DNA of 64,000 bases from JARBUG01 sp035628915 (GTDB lineage Bacteria; Bacillota; Sulfobacillia; Symbiobacteriales; Symbiobacteriaceae), in assembly GCA_035628915.1 (NCBI GenBank), contig DASPIW010000012.1, forward strand, positions 62,001 through 126,000, read 5' to 3'. The notes below the pieces were generated by a model, which was given only the letters and a program-made list of their open reading frames with translations, had not been told where the DNA came from and made no database searches. This document shows, in pieces, positions 8,439-16,223 of the stretch; the stretch's first letter is position 1, and every line of letters begins with the position of its first letter. The translations under genes and the position numbers were made by a program.

Positions 8439-8840
8439 ATGCTGCGGGGCGACAGCCATCGCCTATACTGCCGACTGCGCCGCTCGTACCCCACGCCGCC
8501 TCGAGGACCGATGGCGGAACTCAACCACGTTCGGACGATTGCTCAGTTCTACGCCGGCCTTGACCCCGGGGAACGGGACCTGCTGCTGGCCTGGGCCAAA
8601 AAAGAAGAGAGCGGCCTCGGGCTGATACCCGCCGCTCTTTCAGGCATACCTTTGCTGGGTCTGATCTTTACTCCCTTTATGGAAAAGGGGATCCGTTCCA
8701 TGCCGGCGTGGACCTGGGTCCTGCTCTGGCTGGTCGGGGCTTTGATGCTCACTGCGGGCATCTATATCCACTATCGCCAGAAGGCATGGTCGACGCTGCA
8801 CGTGCAGTTGCTGGAACAGTTCCGCCGTCAGCAGCGGTGA
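8439..8840 (+). CDS. Small membrane protein with two predicted helices, unknown function
   Basis: The product has 133 residues if the ATG at 8439 is used, which has a textbook AGGAGG 8 bases upstream. A second ATG at 8511 has GAGGA only 3 bases before it and would remove a basic N-terminal segment. The core (ELNHVRTIAQFYAGLDPGE) is soluble and helical. It is followed by a hydrophobic stretch near 66-88 and a clear membrane helix near 96-116 (WTWVLLWLVGALMLTAGIY). No family was recognised. The gene is convergent with the GH57-GT4 gene; stop codons lie only two bases apart and no terminator separates them. Confidence 0.6.
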   Translation: MLRGDSHRLYCRLRRSYPTPPRGPMAELNHVRTIAQFYAGLDPGERDLLLAWAKKEESGLGLIPAALSGIPLLGLIFTPFMEKGIRSMPAWTWVLLWLVGALMLTAGIYIHYRQKAWSTLHVQLLEQFRRQQR

Positions 8841-8841
8841 T

Positions 8842-11541
8842 CTACTCGGATGGCAGTTTCGCCGCCGCCACGTCCCGGAAGCCCGGTTCGGCGCCCGCCT
8901 CGGCGGCGCCCCGGTAGACCGCTGCCGTCGCCGCAGCGATGGCGGGCCAGCCGAACCGCCCTGCTGCCGTCGCCCGCCCCGCTGCGGCAATCCGCTGCGC
9001 CTCGGCAGGGTTGGCGAGCAGCCGGTCCATATATGCGGCCAGTTCCGCCCGGTCTCCCGGCGTGACCTTGAAGCCGTCGACCCCGTGGGTGACGATTTCG
9101 GCCAGGCCACCGGTATCGCCGACAATGGCCGGAACGCCGGCGGCCATCACTTCCAGCGCGACGATGCCGAAGGGCTCGTAAAGGCTGGGAACGAGGCCGC
9201 CGGCTGCGTTTTGCAGCCATGCGTCCCGCTCCGCGTCGGTCACCCGGTCGACGAAATGAACCCGGTTCTCCAGGCCCCAGGCCGTAGCCAGGTGCTTCAG
9301 TTCGGCTTCCATGGGCCCGCGACCCGCGACTACGAAGTGGGCAATGTTCTGCATGATCGCCAGCGCCTGAAGGGCCACATGGATGCCCTTCTCCTGCACG
9401 AGACGGCCGACATAGAAGAAGTAGGGTGCATCGAGCTCCAGAGGCGGGCCGCCGGGCGCCCGGTTCGGCATTGTCACGCCGTTGTAGATCACTGTGGGCG
9501 CCACCCGGAACGACTCCTCCACCTCTTTGGCCATTGCCCGGCTCACCGTAATGACCTGGTCTGCGGTGGACGTCAGAAGCCACTCTTCTTCGTGAATCGC
9601 CTGCTGCAGCGGCTCCCGGATGCCGTTGTTGCGCCCCCGTTCGGTGGCGTGAATGGTGGCGATCAGGGGGGTGCCCCAGCGCGCCTTGAGCGCCATGCCG
9701 GCCTGACCGACGAGCCAGTCGTGGCTATGGATGACGTCGAAGGTGTGGCGCCCGCCGGCCAGTTCTTCCGCCGCGGCCACCATCGCCCGGTTGAGGCGGT
9801 AGACCCAGGCGAGGAAGTTCCCTTCCTCAGGGGGGCGGGCCACCCACCGGACGTGGACGCCGGCGGCTTCTTCGGTGGAAGGCATCCGACCCGGGTCGGC
9901 GACGGTGATTACGGTGACGTAGTGCCCCGCCGCCACAAGGGCGGCGCCCAGGTCATGGACGTGGCGACCCAGGCCGCCCACATGATTGGGCGGGAACTCC
10001 CAGGAGAGCATCAGCACCCGCAAAGGGCCATCGGTAGGCACAGGCGGGCGCCGCCGGAAGATGGTCCGGGCCTGCAGCGCCGGGAAAACGCCGTCCTCGG
10101 GGCGGAAAGTACATGGGTCACCCGCCCCTGACGCCAGCGCGCTGAAGCGGTCGAGGTGGCGCCGCACCCGCTCGCGGGCGTATTCGGCGGCCGTCTGGAA
10201 ATAGAGGATGAAGGGCCAGTCGGAGGCCTCGGCCAGGAGCAGTTCGCGGGCAGCCTGATTCAGCGTGTTCGGCGGCATGAGGCCGTGCTCGACGAGTTCG
10301 GCCATCTTCCGCTCGGCGGCGTGGACATCGGGCCAGAGCCAGTCGTTTGCCCGGCTCAGCCACACCCGGTAGTCGCCGCCGTCTCCCCAGGAGCCGGCGG
10401 GAATGCGGGCCAGGGGCGCCTCGCCGTGCTCGCTCAGCCAGTCAGACGGGGTAATCGCCCGCACGGCGTCGCCAGCCGCAATCTCGCGGAACAGCATCTC
10501 GATGAAGACCGGCCCTTCGAACCACCAGTGGCCGAACAGTTCAGCGTCGAACGGCGCCACTACCAGGCCGTTATGGGTCGCGAGCACGCTTGCGAAGTGG
10601 CTGGCGTGCTGAGCGGCCCGCTCAAACGCGGCCACGGGGTCCCACGGCTCCTTTTCGCCTTCGCCCCCGGTTACCCGGTAGTACTTCAAGCCGGTGTCTG
10701 AGCGGACGCCATCGACCAGCCAGGGCCGGACCACGTCCAGCGGCAGATCAAAGCCGGCGTCCCGGTAGAACTCCCGGTACACGGCGTCGCCGGGGTAGCC
10801 GATTTTGCTGTCCCACACCCGGCGGGAAGCTTCCACATCGCGGGCGAACGCCGTTACGCCGCCCGGGGTCTGCACGACGGGGCCCGCCACGGGTGGAAAG
10901 GCCGCGGCCACGTTGGTCGACTCGGCGACGAACCAGCGAACGCCGGCGGCGGCAAGCAGGTGCTCCAGGCCCGGGGCATAGGCGCACTCGGGCAGCCACA
11001 GGCCCGCCGGGCGCCGCCCGAAGTGGCGGGCGAACTCGCCGGCGCCCGCCTCAATATGAGCGGCGCGGGCGGCGTCGGAGCCCAGCAGGGGCAAATACGC
11101 ATGAGTACCGGCCGCCGTAAACAGCTCGACCAGACCGGCGTTCTCCAGGGCTTTGTACCCGGCCAGCAGGTCGTTCTCCCGCCGGTCCATCTCCTCGACC
11201 AGGCGGGCAAAGTGCTGCCAATGGTAGTCCGCCGCGGGCGCCAGAGGTGTCAGACACAACCGGTCCGCCTCCAGGCGGGCCAGGTCGGCCACACGGGCCA
11301 GGTGACCCCGGCAGCGGGCCATCAGCCCCGGATCGCCCAGCATGGAAAGCAGAGGGCCGGAGAGTGAAATCGCCACCCGGGCGGGCACCCCGTCCGCCTG
11401 CAGCCGTTCAAACGCCCAGAGCAGCGGCAGATACGTCTCGGCCACCGCCTCATACAGCCACCGCTCTTCGAGGATCTCCTTGCCCGCGGGGCGTATGTAG
11501 GGCAGGTGTGCGTGCAAAATCAAGGCAAATTCCGCGGCCAC
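8842..11541 (-). CDS. Fusion of GH57 alpha-glucan branching enzyme and GT4 glycogen synthase
   Basis: The 899-residue protein combines two enzymes of glycogen making. Residues 1 to about 500 are a GH57 1,4-alpha-glucan branching enzyme (with the DUF1957 helical C-terminal part): the N-terminal ALILHAHLPYIR, the nucleophile motif WLPECAY with Glu185, and the acid/base motif FDAELFGHWW with Asp332. Residues 507-899 are a GT4 glycosyltransferase: LSWEFPPNHVGGLGRHVHDL, GRLVQEKGIH and EPFGIVALEVMA, the donor-binding signature. One chain could therefore elongate and branch an alpha-glucan. The GTG start has TTAGGAGGG 7 bases upstream, overlapping the stop of the DUF4912 gene, so the two are co-translated. 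Confidence 0.93.
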   Translation of the reverse strand: MAAEFALILHAHLPYIRPAGKEILEERWLYEAVAETYLPLLWAFERLQADGVPARVAISLSGPLLSMLGDPGLMARCRGHLARVADLARLEADRLCLTPLAPAADYHWQHFARLVEEMDRRENDLLAGYKALENAGLVELFTAAGTHAYLPLLGSDAARAAHIEAGAGEFARHFGRRPAGLWLPECAYAPGLEHLLAAAGVRWFVAESTNVAAAFPPVAGPVVQTPGGVTAFARDVEASRRVWDSKIGYPGDAVYREFYRDAGFDLPLDVVRPWLVDGVRSDTGLKYYRVTGGEGEKEPWDPVAAFERAAQHASHFASVLATHNGLVVAPFDAELFGHWWFEGPVFIEMLFREIAAGDAVRAITPSDWLSEHGEAPLARIPAGSWGDGGDYRVWLSRANDWLWPDVHAAERKMAELVEHGLMPPNTLNQAARELLLAEASDWPFILYFQTAAEYARERVRRHLDRFSALASGAGDPCTFRPEDGVFPALQARTIFRRRPPVPTDGPLRVLMLSWEFPPNHVGGLGRHVHDLGAALVAAGHYVTVITVADPGRMPSTEEAAGVHVRWVARPPEEGNFLAWVYRLNRAMVAAAEELAGGRHTFDVIHSHDWLVGQAGMALKARWGTPLIATIHATERGRNNGIREPLQQAIHEEEWLLTSTADQVITVSRAMAKEVEESFRVAPTVIYNGVTMPNRAPGGPPLELDAPYFFYVGRLVQEKGIHVALQALAIMQNIAHFVVAGRGPMEAELKHLATAWGLENRVHFVDRVTDAERDAWLQNAAGGLVPSLYEPFGIVALEVMAAGVPAIVGDTGGLAEIVTHGVDGFKVTPGDRAELAAYMDRLLANPAEAQRIAAAGRATAAGRFGWPAIAAATAAVYRGAAEAGAEPGFRDVAAAKLPSE

Positions 11542-11552
11542 GGCACACCCTC

Positions 11553-11912
11553 CTAAGAACGGTGATACGGGGCGAGAAAAGCGGTATGGTCAGTGACGGG
11601 CAGCCAGGGCGTCTGAACGGGCCCCGCCCCCAGCAGGGGGACGAAGCCCTCCGGCCCCTGGCACCCGACTTCCACAAAGTATAAGTGGCCGGGCTGCAAG
11701 TTGGGCAAGTAGACGGCTGGTGCCGCCGGCAGTTCGCGCCAGCCCCGGCCGTCCAGAAGTTCGGACGGCGGGCGCCCCGTCAGGTCCGTAACACGGAGCG
11801 TCAGGCCCTCGGGCGCCTCGCCCTGCCAGTACACGAAAATCTCCTTGGCCGTGCGGACCATGACGCCCAGGCGGCCGTCCCGGGTTTCCTTAACAGCGGT
11901 GGTAGCGCTCAC
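11553..11912 (-). CDS. DUF4912-type protein of the glycogen cluster
   Basis: A 119-residue protein whose segment MVRTAKEIFVYWQ, then LTLRVTDLTG and PGHLYFVEVG, matches DUF4912, a short beta-rich domain often encoded beside GH57 branching enzymes. The biochemical role is not established. A carbohydrate-binding or scaffold function is only inferred from neighbourhood. The GTG start overlaps the TGA of the upstream phosphohexomutase remnant in a GTGA, with GGAGGTG upstream inside that remnant. Its stop lies inside the ribosome site of the GH57-GT4 gene. Confidence 0.75.
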   Translation of the reverse strand: MSATTAVKETRDGRLGVMVRTAKEIFVYWQGEAPEGLTLRVTDLTGRPPSELLDGRGWRELPAAPAVYLPNLQPGHLYFVEVGCQGPEGFVPLLGAGPVQTPWLPVTDHTAFLAPYHRS

Positions 11913-12493
11913 GTCCGGTGCACCTCCATGAGGGCATCCTCCAGGACGGCCTCCAGCGCATCTTCGGTCTGTGCCTCACCATATACACGAACCAGCGGTT
12001 CGGTGCCGCTGAAGCGGAGCAGCGCCCGCTCGCCGGTATGGAGGTGGACGTCGACCCGGCGGCTGTGCGCATGCCCGTACTGCTCGTAAATGCGCGCGAG
12101 CGTCCTGGAAAGGAGGCACCTCTCGGCCCGGATTTGGGCCAGCAGGAGGCAAGCCAGCACGCCGTCGTTTTCGGGAATGTGCCCGCCAATGGAGAGGCCG
12201 CCCGACTCCTTCATCGCCTTGATCAACAGCCCAAGGCCGTCTTCCGTGGGCTCCGGGGTCACGCCGCCGAAGAGCGGGTCACGCTCGCCGTGCAGGAAGA
12301 CTTTCGGCCGGAGCCGGGCCATGTATTCCGAGCCGACCCCGTACATAGCGTCATACGCGAACGTAAGTCCGCTGGCGTAGGGGCCGGGCGGTCGACCAGA
12401 ATCGCCGCGACCCCCTCGTCCTGCAGCACAGCCCGGGCAGTCCGGGCCACGGCCCGGACGTTGCGGAACCCGGGCCGTCACTACGGCCTTCAC
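11909..12493 (-). pseudogene. Decayed phosphoglucomutase/phosphomannomutase
   Basis: The open frame encodes 194 residues but only scattered parts of an alpha-D-phosphohexomutase. A shifted frame near 12380-12470 reads FRNVRAVARTARAVLQDEG and then ILVDRPAPTPA (domain I). The main frame then gives YDAMYGVGSEYM and DPLFGGVTPEP (domain II). This jumps straight to ESGGLSIGGHIPENDG (domain III), and the C-terminus keeps RFSGTEPLVRVYGEA (domain IV phosphate loop). The catalytic serine loop and the DGDxDR metal loop are missing. Normal length is about 470 residues, so more than half is lost through several deletions and a frameshift. The ribosome site GGGAGGT and GTG start survive, and the stop overlaps the next gene. 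Confidence 0.88.
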
Positions 12494-12551
12494 GAAGGGG
12501 ACCTCCCGACAAAGGTCTAGTTTTGGTTCAATCCTTCCTACCGTCTACTCC

Positions 12552-12585
12552 ATAATACTAGTATATTACAGGATATAGCGCTATA
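12552..12585. promoter_or_regulatory. AT-rich palindromes between divergent glycogen genes
   Basis: A perfect 12-bp palindrome TATAGCGCTATA lies at 12574-12585, next to a near-palindrome TAATACTAGTATATTA at 12552-12567. Both sit in the only AT-rich stretch between the minus-strand glycogen-synthesis operon and the plus-strand glucoamylase gene, where both promoters must lie. Operator function is inferred. Confidence 0.45.
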
Positions 12586-12651
12586 GTGCTAAAAGTCTGA
12601 TCACCGGTATGTTCCAATTAAGCGAGACAAGAACCTGGAGGAGTTACACGG

Positions 12652-15066
12652 ATGGCCAAATTCCGGGGAGACCGCACCGCTTTCGGATGGCCCGGTGTCG
12701 AGCCACGCTGGACTCATGGCAATAAGGATGGCGTCGGCACCGCTAACTCCCCCGCCAGCCGGGTCTGGTTCACCCTGAGCCGGGGCGCCCTGTCGGAGGT
12801 TTACTACCCCACAGTCGACCGGGCGCAGCTGAGGGACCTGCAGTTCCTGATCTCGGACGGCCGGACTCTCTGCCATACGGAAAAAAAGAACCTGCAGAGC
12901 GAGACGGAGGCGCTGTCGGAGCAGGCCCTCGGCTACCGGATCATCAACCGGGAGCCGGACGGCCTCTATACGATCACGAAAGAGATCATCAGCGACCCCG
13001 TGTTACCCTGCGTACTGCAGCGGGTACGGCTGGAGCCCGGACCGAGCGCTCCCCCCGGCCTGGTCCTGTACGCCTTTGCTTCTCCGCGGCTGGGCGGCGG
13101 CGGGTGGGGTAACAACGGGTACGTCGTCGAGGTGGCGGGCCGGGACTTGCTGGTGGCCGAGCGCAACGGCGTCTGGCTGGCCATGGGCGCCACCGTGCCT
13201 TTCGTCCGCCTCTCCTGCGGGTACATGGGCCACAGCGACGGCTGGACGGATCTCTCCGATAATTGCCGGATGGATTGGGTTTTTGACCGAGCACTGGAGG
13301 GCCACATCGCCCTGACCGGCGCACTGGCTGCCCATGCGTTTACCATTGGCGTGGCATTCGGCGACAGCATGCAGAGCGCCGTGGTCGCCCTGTTCCAGGC
13401 CCTGGGCACGCCCTTTGACGAGCAGCAGGCGGTCTTTCTCAACCAGTGGCACCGGTCGCAGCGGTGCCTGTTGCCCCTTGACCGGGTCTCCGGCGACAGC
13501 GGCTTCCTGCACCGGCGCAGCCACTCCCTGCTGCGGGCCCACGAGGACAAGACCTTCCCGGGCGCCCTCATCGCCTCGCTGTCGATTCCCTGGGGCGAAG
13601 CCTCCGGTGACGACAACGCGGGCGGCTACCACCTGGTCTGGACCCGCGACATGGTCAACTCCGCCATGGGCCTCCTGGCGGGCGGCGATACCGAAACGCC
13701 GTTTCGCGCCCTGATTTACCTGGCTGGCAGCCAGCAGGCCGACGGCGGCTTCCCCCAGAACTTCTGGATCAACGGGGAGCCCCACTGGCGGGGCGTCCAG
13801 CTGGACGAAGTCGCCTTCCCCATTCTTCTGGCCTGGCGGCTGAAGCAGGAAGGCGCCCTGGGCGCCTTCGATCCGTACGAAATGGTCCTGCGGGCCGCCG
13901 GTTACCTGATTCGCCACGGTCCTGCCACCCAGCAGGAACGCTGGGAAGAGGCCAGCGGCTACTCCCCTTCTACCCTGGCCGTCAACATTGCCGCCCTGAT
14001 TTGCGCGGCCTGCCTGGCCCGCGACCGGGGCGACTCGGCGACCGCCGAGTTCCTGGAGGCATATGCGGACTTTTTGGAAGGCCACCTGGAGGCGTGGACG
14101 GTCACCACGCAGGGGACGCTGGTGCCCGCCATCCCCCGCCACTACATACGCATCATGCCGGTGGATGTGACCAACGTCTGCCCGGACGAGGATCCCAACC
14201 AGGGGCAGTTGTACATCGCCAACCGTCCGCCCGGCGCCCGCGTCGCGTTTGCAGCGAAGGATATCGTCGACGCGGGCTTCCTGGAGTTGGTGCGCTATGG
14301 AATCCGCATACCCGACGACCCGCTGATTGTCGACTCGCTCGCCGTCATTGACGCCGTTCTGAAAGTCGATACCCCTTCCGGCCCTGCCTGGCGCCGTTAC
14401 AACCACGACGGCTACGGCCAGAAGGAAGACAGCAGGCCATACACCGGCTGGGGCGTGGGCCGGGCGTGGCCCCTGCTGGCCGGTGAGCGGGGCCACTACG
14501 AACTGGCAGCAGGCCGGGACGCAGTCCCGTACATAAGGGCTCTTGAGCGATTTGCGACCGTCACGGGCATGCTGCCGGAGCAGGTCTGGGACAAGGCGGA
14601 CCAACCTGAGCGCAGACTCTTTCTGGGGCGCCCGACGGGCTCAGCGATGCCGCTGATGTGGGCGCACGCCGAGTACATCAAGCTGCTGCGCTCTACCCAC
14701 GACGGCCGAATCTTTGACCTGATCGAACCGGTCTTCCGGCGTTACTGCACGGATCGGAGCGCGGTGCAGGCCCGGGAAATCTGGAAGCCAAACCGGCAGC
14801 CCCGCAGCGTGCAAGCCGGTGCAACCCTGCGCATCCAGGCGGAGACGCCCTTCCGCCTGCGCTGGACGGCTGACGGCTGGGCCGCGGCAACCGACAGCTT
14901 CTCAACCCCGACGGTGTTGGGCTTCGAGTATGTCGACCTGCCCGTCGGGCTGGAGCAGACGACGCCTTTCACGTTCACGTTCTACTGGCCCAGGGAGGGC
15001 AGGTGGGAAGGGCGGGACTATCAGGTAGCGGTCTTGCAGAAAAGGAATGGAGCCAGGCTCGGCTGA
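12652..15066 (+). CDS. Glucan 1,4-alpha-glucosidase (glucoamylase), GH15
   Basis: The 804-residue protein matches prokaryotic glucoamylase/glucodextranase. An N-terminal super-beta-sandwich domain (residues 1 to about 270; WFTLSRGALSEVYYP, FLISDGRTL) is followed by the (alpha/alpha)6 barrel. Visible GH15 hallmarks include YHLVWTRDMVNSAMG near residue 325, with the substrate-binding WTRD, then RGVQLDEVA and GWGVGRAWPLLAGERG near 600. A C-terminal beta domain follows. It hydrolyses glucose from non-reducing ends of alpha-glucans. No signal peptide is seen (MAKFRGDRTAFGWPG), so it likely acts inside the cell on glycogen, opposite in sense to the divergent synthesis operon. GGAGGAG precedes the ATG. 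Confidence 0.93.
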   Translation: MAKFRGDRTAFGWPGVEPRWTHGNKDGVGTANSPASRVWFTLSRGALSEVYYPTVDRAQLRDLQFLISDGRTLCHTEKKNLQSETEALSEQALGYRIINREPDGLYTITKEIISDPVLPCVLQRVRLEPGPSAPPGLVLYAFASPRLGGGGWGNNGYVVEVAGRDLLVAERNGVWLAMGATVPFVRLSCGYMGHSDGWTDLSDNCRMDWVFDRALEGHIALTGALAAHAFTIGVAFGDSMQSAVVALFQALGTPFDEQQAVFLNQWHRSQRCLLPLDRVSGDSGFLHRRSHSLLRAHEDKTFPGALIASLSIPWGEASGDDNAGGYHLVWTRDMVNSAMGLLAGGDTETPFRALIYLAGSQQADGGFPQNFWINGEPHWRGVQLDEVAFPILLAWRLKQEGALGAFDPYEMVLRAAGYLIRHGPATQQERWEEASGYSPSTLAVNIAALICAACLARDRGDSATAEFLEAYADFLEGHLEAWTVTTQGTLVPAIPRHYIRIMPVDVTNVCPDEDPNQGQLYIANRPPGARVAFAAKDIVDAGFLELVRYGIRIPDDPLIVDSLAVIDAVLKVDTPSGPAWRRYNHDGYGQKEDSRPYTGWGVGRAWPLLAGERGHYELAAGRDAVPYIRALERFATVTGMLPEQVWDKADQPERRLFLGRPTGSAMPLMWAHAEYIKLLRSTHDGRIFDLIEPVFRRYCTDRSAVQAREIWKPNRQPRSVQAGATLRIQAETPFRLRWTADGWAAATDSFSTPTVLGFEYVDLPVGLEQTTPFTFTFYWPREGRWEGRDYQVAVLQKRNGARLG

Positions 15067-15080
15067 GCCCGGCTCCTTCT
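15049..15080 (+). terminator. Terminator of the glucoamylase gene
   Basis: The stem GGAGCCAGGCTC/GAGCCCGGCTCC (one mismatch, loop GGCT) at 15049-15076 is followed by TTCT. It overlaps the last codons and stop of the glucoamylase gene. Confidence 0.8.
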
Positions 15081-15137
15081 GTAGAGTAACTGCTTCCGAT
15101 CTCCGGGCAGGCAGCCGCGCGGAACCCGCACTGTTGT

Positions 15138-15566
15138 TCACTCCGCAGCATCCTGCGCGGGCAGCAGTGTGACTCCCATCTGCCGGAGTTGCGCAACACC
15201 GTTCTGCACTGCCCAGATCTCGATGATACGCCCGTCGGCGAGCCGCAGCAGGTGCATACCATTCCACGTGATGCTTCTGCCGGTTGGCGGAATCAGGTTC
15301 CACAGCGCCCCACGATGCGTCGCTGTAGCGTTCCAGCGAAATGCCACCCGGTCATCCGTCGCAAAGATATCGCTGATGGTGTAGTGAATATCCGGAAACG
15401 TAACACGGGTACGGATGTGCCACTGTTTCATCTCTTCGACGGTCACGCGGTGACCCTCATTCTCAAAGGTCGGAGGATGAAAATCCGTAAGTCGCTCCAC
15501 ATGCCCGGCATTCCAAATCTGTTCAACCCATACGCGTACCAGATCGATATTGGCCTCGGCTGACAT
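15138..15566 (-). CDS. SnoaL-like/ester-cyclase-type protein
   Basis: The 142-residue protein has the pattern of the SnoaL-like polyketide cyclase family of the NTF2-like fold: VRVWVEQIWNAGHVERL at the start, VTFPDIHYTISDIFATDDRVAFRW in the middle, and HLLRLADGRIIEIWAVQN near the end. Such small cone-shaped barrels include cyclases, isomerases and many uncharacterised hydrolase-like proteins. The substrate cannot be assigned. AAAGGAGA lies upstream of the ATG. It sits directly below the broken metallo-beta-lactamase gene on the same strand and probably shared its transcript. Confidence 0.82.
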   Translation of the reverse strand: MSAEANIDLVRVWVEQIWNAGHVERLTDFHPPTFENEGHRVTVEEMKQWHIRTRVTFPDIHYTISDIFATDDRVAFRWNATATHRGALWNLIPPTGRSITWNGMHLLRLADGRIIEIWAVQNGVAQLRQMGVTLLPAQDAAE

Positions 15567-15588
15567 ACGTCGTCTCCTTTATGCACGC

Positions 15589-15949
15589 CTATATCGTCCA
15601 TCGTGTGCCAACGTTCAGAGGATCGACCACGTCATCGCCAAAGGCGCTCACAAAGGCGTGCCGGCCCCACCAGCCGGTGCAATGCCCGGCCTCATCTATC
15701 TCCTGCGGCTCGGCGGACGGGGTTACCTTGCCGTCGGGCAAGCGTGACCCGCGCTGCACAAACGCTCCGGGATGCAAGAAAACGGGTATGCTCTTCCCCC
15801 CGTTGGACCCGCGCACCAGTTCCAAAGCTTTGCGGATGCCGCCGAAGTGGTCATAGTGGCCGTGGCTCAGAATTACCGCCTCAACGGCGCCGAAATCGAC
15901 GCCGTTCTCGACCAGTACCTTGAACCGTCAGTACATCGATGACTTGCAT
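15589..15949 (-). pseudogene. Decayed MBL-fold metallo-hydrolase
   Basis: A good ribosome site (GGAGG) precedes an ATG at 15949 that encodes MQVIDVLTVQ. The frame is then lost. The next frame reads VEAVILSHGHYDHFGGIRK, the HxHxDH metal motif of metallo-beta-lactamase-fold proteins, and continues to PSAEPQEIDEAG. It then passes abruptly to HCTGWWGRHAFVSAFGDDVV, which resembles the conserved C-terminal motif (HCTGWxAxHA) of the DHPPS-like MBL family. At about 115 codons against roughly 270 normally, both N-terminal and central parts are missing. The remnant keeps one metal motif but cannot form the full site. Confidence 0.8.
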
Positions 15950-16069
15950 ACTCAGAACCTCCGCTTTGAGGTTGTTGCCCAACACATCACTATGTTCAAA
16001 CTACATTGTACGCTGGAGACAGCCTGTGAGAAAATACGCCGACCCCCGGATGATCACGAGTTTCTGATG

Positions 16070-16171
16070 TGATATGATTAAACTGTCGACTGCCCTTTAT
16101 CGTCACCTTTAAGCTCGTCGTTACATCAAACCCCGTCACCCAGCGGACAGTTGGGTGCGGGGTTTCTTTTT
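16070..16171 (+). promoter_or_regulatory. Promoter and attenuator-like leader of the formate dehydrogenase operon
   Basis: An extended -10 (TGaTATGAT) lies at 16070-16078. About 50 bases further, a strong stem AAACCCC/GGGGTTT plus CACCCA/TGGGTG (16128-16165) is followed by CTTTTT. No plus-strand gene lies upstream that this terminator could serve, and fdnG starts 52 bases later. It may act as an attenuator in the operon leader. The promoter assignment is weak, as no clear -35 is seen. Confidence 0.55.
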
Positions 16172-16223
16172 GTTTCGGTAGCCGGAATTTGTCAATGCCA
16201 TCACAAGGGGAGTGGTGTGTTTC

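Noticed and set aside
13003..14604. 533-codon minus-strand frame opposite the glucoamylase
   Set aside because: Antisense shadow of a clear GH15 gene; no recognisable domain.
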